Below are positions 61,416-64,000 of a stretch of 64,000 nucleotides of DNA, one piece after another. Position 1 is the stretch's first letter. Each line of letters opens with the position of its first letter. The stretch is from positions 16,053 to 80,052 of the forward strand of contig UQPB01000013.1 of assembly GCA_900542835.1 (NCBI GenBank). Reading direction: 5' to 3'. Below the pieces are notes generated by a model. That model saw only the letters and a program-made list of their open reading frames with translations, ran no database searches and was not told the origin of the DNA. Position numbers and translations under genes: made by a program. The DNA is from an uncultured Pelosinus sp. (GTDB lineage: Bacteria; Bacillota; Negativicutes; Sporomusales; Acetonemataceae).

Positions 61416-62558
61416 ATGAAAAGTTTGCGGTTTCACGGCGCGGAGATTGTAACCGGCGCCGGCTCGATACAACATCTCAGCGGTGTCGATATGCAGCGGG
61501 TCTTTATTGTGACCGGCGGCAAGTCTGTATTTGACAACGGCTCTTACGCGGCTGTCACGGCCATTTTGGAGAAAAAGGGCTGCCAGTACCGGCTGTTTTC
61601 CGGCGTCCCGAAGAATCCGCCGCTGGAGACAGTGCGGGCGGGCATTGCCGCGATGCGGGAGCTTCAGCCCGATACGGTCATCGGTCTCGGCGGCGGCTCT
61701 TCGATTGATGCCGCCAAGGCAATGGCGTTGTTTTATGATCATCCCGGACTGGATATCGGCGAATGCTTTAAGCAAGGCAATCTGCCAACCCAGCGCAAAA
61801 CCCGCCTGATCGCCATTCCCGGCACATCCGGAACGGCGACAGAGGTAACCGCTGTGTCGGTACTGACGTTTCGCGATCTCGATATAAAAATTGGCGGCAA
61901 ATCGATTGGCCTAATTGCCGATATTGCCATTCTTGACGCTGACCTGACCCTGTCAATGCCCAAAAACGTTGTGGCCGAAACCGGCATGGACGCGATGGCA
62001 CACGCGGTTGAGTGCTACACAAATCCCGGGCTTGACGACTTTACCCAGGTGCTGGCGGCGGGAGCAATCGAAGGCTTGTTTACCTGGCTGCCGCAATCGT
62101 ATGCGACCGGTTCGGCGGTTGCCCGTGAAAAGGTTCATAACTACCAGTGCATAGCCGGCTGCGCGTTTGCCAATGTCGGCGTCGGCATGGATCACGGCAT
62201 TGCGCACGCTTTTGGCGGCAAGTTTGACTATGCCCACGGCCTGCTGATCGCGATTGCCCTGCCTTACGTGCTGCAGTTCAACAGCCGTGACGCGGTGGTG
62301 AAGGAGAAGCTGGCCTATTTGTCGCGGCGGATCGGCAAGGATTTTATCCAGGGGATTAAGGAATTAAATCAAATTGTGAATATTCCCCGCGCATTCAAGG
62401 ATCTGGGCTTAAGCCGCGAGGATTTTACCGCTAATTTTGATCTGCTGGTGAATAATTCCCTAAAAGGCGCCACTCGCTTCAATCCGGTGCCGGTCACGGC
62501 GGAAGATATGCGTCTTATTCTGACTTGCCTGTATGAAGGAACCGACATCGAGGTATAG
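61416..62558 (+). CDS. Iron-containing alcohol dehydrogenase
   Basis: A 380-residue group III (iron-dependent) alcohol dehydrogenase. NAD binding is by GLGGGSSIDAAK; metal ligands lie in DAMAHAVECY and in GMDHGIAHAFGGKFDYAHG. I place the start at ATG 61416; GTG at 61410 is also possible with GGAAAG upstream. It sits between kduD and kduI, so it may act on a uronate-derived aldehyde or keto acid, or replace a step such as tagaturonate or fructuronate reduction. Metal-dependent alcohol dehydrogenases act on many substrates, so the function is open. Confidence 0.85.
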   Translation: MKSLRFHGAEIVTGAGSIQHLSGVDMQRVFIVTGGKSVFDNGSYAAVTAILEKKGCQYRLFSGVPKNPPLETVRAGIAAMRELQPDTVIGLGGGSSIDAAKAMALFYDHPGLDIGECFKQGNLPTQRKTRLIAIPGTSGTATEVTAVSVLTFRDLDIKIGGKSIGLIADIAILDADLTLSMPKNVVAETGMDAMAHAVECYTNPGLDDFTQVLAAGAIEGLFTWLPQSYATGSAVAREKVHNYQCIAGCAFANVGVGMDHGIAHAFGGKFDYAHGLLIAIALPYVLQFNSRDAVVKEKLAYLSRRIGKDFIQGIKELNQIVNIPRAFKDLGLSREDFTANFDLLVNNSLKGATRFNPVPVTAEDMRLILTCLYEGTDIEV

Positions 62559-62628
62559 CCGGTTCAGTCGCAACCTGCAGGGATGGTTTTAAATGCTTCA
62601 ATCTGATTGAAAATGAGGAGGATGTACA

Positions 62629-63456
62629 ATGGATACCCGCTATGGTGCCAATCCCCAGGACGCTATGTATTACACTACCCAGGACCTGCGCGATGAATTC
62701 CTGATTCAGGAGCTGTTCCAGCCCGGCAAGCTGAATATGGTGTACAGCCATGTTGACCGCGTTATCGCCGGCGCCGCCTGCCCGGTTGAGCCACTGGCCC
62801 TGGCCGCGGGCGCAGAAATCCGCGCCGCCTATTTTCTGGAGCGACGCGAGCTGGGAGTCATCAATATTGGTCCCGCCGGTACGGTCACGGTCGATGGTAC
62901 CGCCTACCGGCTGGAGACAACCGATGCCCTGTATATTGGCAAGGGTTCGAAAGAGGTCGTGTTCACCAGTGCTGATCCGGCGCAGCCGGCAAAATTTTAT
63001 TTGAACAGCTGTCCCGCCCATGCCGCCTATCCAACGGTGAAGATCGAGAAAGCCAGCATCGAGCCGGCCCGTCTCGGCAGCCAGGAGCAGGGCAATAAGC
63101 GTGCGATCTATAAGTACATTCTGCCCGGCGGTGTTCAAAGCTGTCAGCTGGTGATGGGGATGACCGTGCTTGAACCGGGCAGCCTCTGGAACACAATGCC
63201 CACGCATACGCACGAGCGGCGCATGGAAGTTTATCTTTATTTCAATATGCCCGAGGACGGCGTTGTCTTTCATCTCATGGGGCAGCCGAACGAGACCCGT
63301 CATATTGTTGTCCGCAATGAAGAAGCGGTTATTTCGCCGAGCTGGTCGATCCACTCCGGCGTCGGCACTGCCGCTTATACCTTTATCTGGGGCATGGCCG
63401 GCGAAAATCAGGCTTTTGACGATATGGACCATGTAGCGATGAGCGGATTGGGCTAA
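62629..63456 (+). CDS. kduI: 5-dehydro-4-deoxy-D-glucuronate isomerase
   Basis: A 275-residue cupin-fold enzyme that converts 4-deoxy-L-threo-5-hexosulose uronate to 3-deoxy-D-glycero-2,5-hexodiulosonate, the substrate of KduD. The zinc ligands are H193, H195, E200 and H242 (THTHERRMEVY and SIHSGVG); these match the E. coli ligands at a constant offset of 3. The N-terminal DTRYGANPQDAMYYTTQDLRDEFLI is typical. GAGGAGG precedes the ATG. It ends the kdu operon. Confidence 0.95.
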   Translation: MDTRYGANPQDAMYYTTQDLRDEFLIQELFQPGKLNMVYSHVDRVIAGAACPVEPLALAAGAEIRAAYFLERRELGVINIGPAGTVTVDGTAYRLETTDALYIGKGSKEVVFTSADPAQPAKFYLNSCPAHAAYPTVKIEKASIEPARLGSQEQGNKRAIYKYILPGGVQSCQLVMGMTVLEPGSLWNTMPTHTHERRMEVYLYFNMPEDGVVFHLMGQPNETRHIVVRNEEAVISPSWSIHSGVGTAAYTFIWGMAGENQAFDDMDHVAMSGLG

Positions 63457-63503
63457 CGGCTTACAGGGCACTTTTCTGATGCGGTAAAAAGTGAAAACGG
63501 CTC

Positions 63504-63531
63504 TTGACTGATAAATTTTGGGAGTTATAAT
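63504..63531 (+). promoter_or_regulatory. Promoter of the zinc-ribbon gene
   Basis: TTGACT (63504-63509) and TATAAT (63526-63531) are spaced by 16 bp, near consensus, about 70 bp upstream of the zinc-ribbon ATG. Confidence 0.75.
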
Positions 63532-63603
63532 GTAAATAGGAATATTACTATTTGCGTTATGCGATAACCCTGGCGTTCGCATACTGCCAAGGAGGCTTCC
63601 AGA

Positions 63604-63903
63604 ATGTTTCAAGACAAGACCCTGATTTGCCGGGATTGCGGTGCAGAGTTTGTGTTCACCGCGTCAGAACAGGCATTTTTTGCCGAAAAAGGTTTTAACA
63701 ACGCCCCCAGCCGTTGTCCGGCTTGCCGGCGAATGCGCAAGCAGCAGAATAATGAACGGGGTGGGATATCTAGTCAGCCGCGGGAACTGTTTGACGCCAT
63801 TTGCGCTGAGTGCGGTGTGAAAACACAGGTTCCGTTCCGCCCCAGCGGCAATCGTCCGGTGTATTGCCGCGACTGTTACAACCGGTTGCATAATCGTCAA
63901 TAA
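63604..63903 (+). CDS. Small two-module zinc-ribbon protein
   Basis: A 99-residue protein with four CxxC knuckles: C9-C12, C38-C41, and two more (CAEC and CRDC) near the C-terminus. These form two zinc ribbons, the first a probable-zinc-ribbon type (LICRDCGAEFVFTASEQAFFAEKGF), the second of the CxxC type (FDAICAECGVKTQVPFRPSGNRPVYCRDCY). Proteins of this kind are common in Negativicutes and Clostridia and may bind RNA or act in stress response; no function is established. GGAGGC lies 7 nt before the ATG. Its own near-consensus promoter suggests strong expression. Confidence 0.85.
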   Translation: MFQDKTLICRDCGAEFVFTASEQAFFAEKGFNNAPSRCPACRRMRKQQNNERGGISSQPRELFDAICAECGVKTQVPFRPSGNRPVYCRDCYNRLHNRQ

Positions 63904-63910
63904 GCGTTAA

Positions 63911-63934
63911 GCCGCGGTCTTAAAAGACCGCGGC
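63911..63934 (+). terminator. Hairpin after the zinc-ribbon gene
   Basis: Perfect 10-bp arms GCCGCGGTCT (63911-63920) and AGACCGCGGC (63925-63934) with a 4-nt loop. The following bases (GTCAGTTTG) are only weakly T-rich. Confidence 0.6.
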
Positions 63935-64000
63935 GTCAGTTTGTAGAAAAACCTTATCTTCAGGCCGTTCAGAAAGCCCCAGATACTAGGCGGACTCGCG

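Overview
The window looks like a chromosomal segment of a GC-rich, spore-forming anaerobic Firmicute, probably a Negativicute of the Sporomusaceae type. This placement is inferred from gene content, not from a marker gene: Spo0E-like and SigH-like proteins, a CcpN-like repressor next to PpsR and PPDK, a glgB-glgC-glgD-glgA-glgP cluster with a GH13-GH77 fusion, and a glycine betaine uptake system. No rRNA or tRNA gene was seen.

Region by region. 1-1407: 3' part of a chemoreceptor. 1480-9064 (minus strand): an OPT transporter operon (Asp/Glu racemase-like protein, OPT transporter, DUF917, DUF1177, an unrecognised protein, AroM) with a PucR-family regulator upstream. 9166-12185 (minus): an MFS exporter and a Cache-type chemoreceptor. 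12538-15455: a betaine-type ABC importer (proVWX-like). 15647-26261: a type I-C CRISPR-Cas locus (cas3-cas5-cas8c-cas7-cas4-cas1-cas2) followed by 40 complete identical repeats. 26262-32219: a disrupted zone with a broken IS256-type element, an AT-rich cassette (ridA, dicarboxylate symporter, threonine-synthase-like PLP enzyme, YheO-type regulator), a relaxase remnant, and two relic CRISPR repeats that look like the original far end of the array. 32392-39181: an EamA exporter, a lactate-permease-family carrier, an Eis-like acetyltransferase, a secreted copper-amine-oxidase-N protein, a small siroheme reductase and an ArsR-like regulator. 39301-43463 (minus): ppdK, ppsR and a ccpN-like gene. 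43795-56611: lplA, then the glycogen synthesis and breakdown cluster. 57132-59635: small regulators (Spo0E-like, two divergent XRE proteins, HD-GYP, SigH-like sigma). 59840-63456: an IclR-kduD-Fe-ADH-kduI uronate operon. 63604-63903: a zinc-ribbon protein.

The CRISPR region holds the most unusual structure. (i) cas1 carries an in-frame amber codon (codon 173 of 343) at a conserved aromatic position, so spacer acquisition is probably lost while the interference genes look intact. (ii) A degenerate, leader-like sequence with one hairpin-preserving pseudo-repeat sits just upstream of cas3, in the position expected for a cas-regulating mini-CRISPR or a Cas5-cleavable 5' UTR. (iii) The leader-distal end of the array is split by about 5.9 kb of inserted DNA. 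Another structural observation is a dispersed palindromic element with two full copies and one half copy.

All work was by eye. No database search, alignment or folding program was run, and coordinates of small sites were counted by hand.
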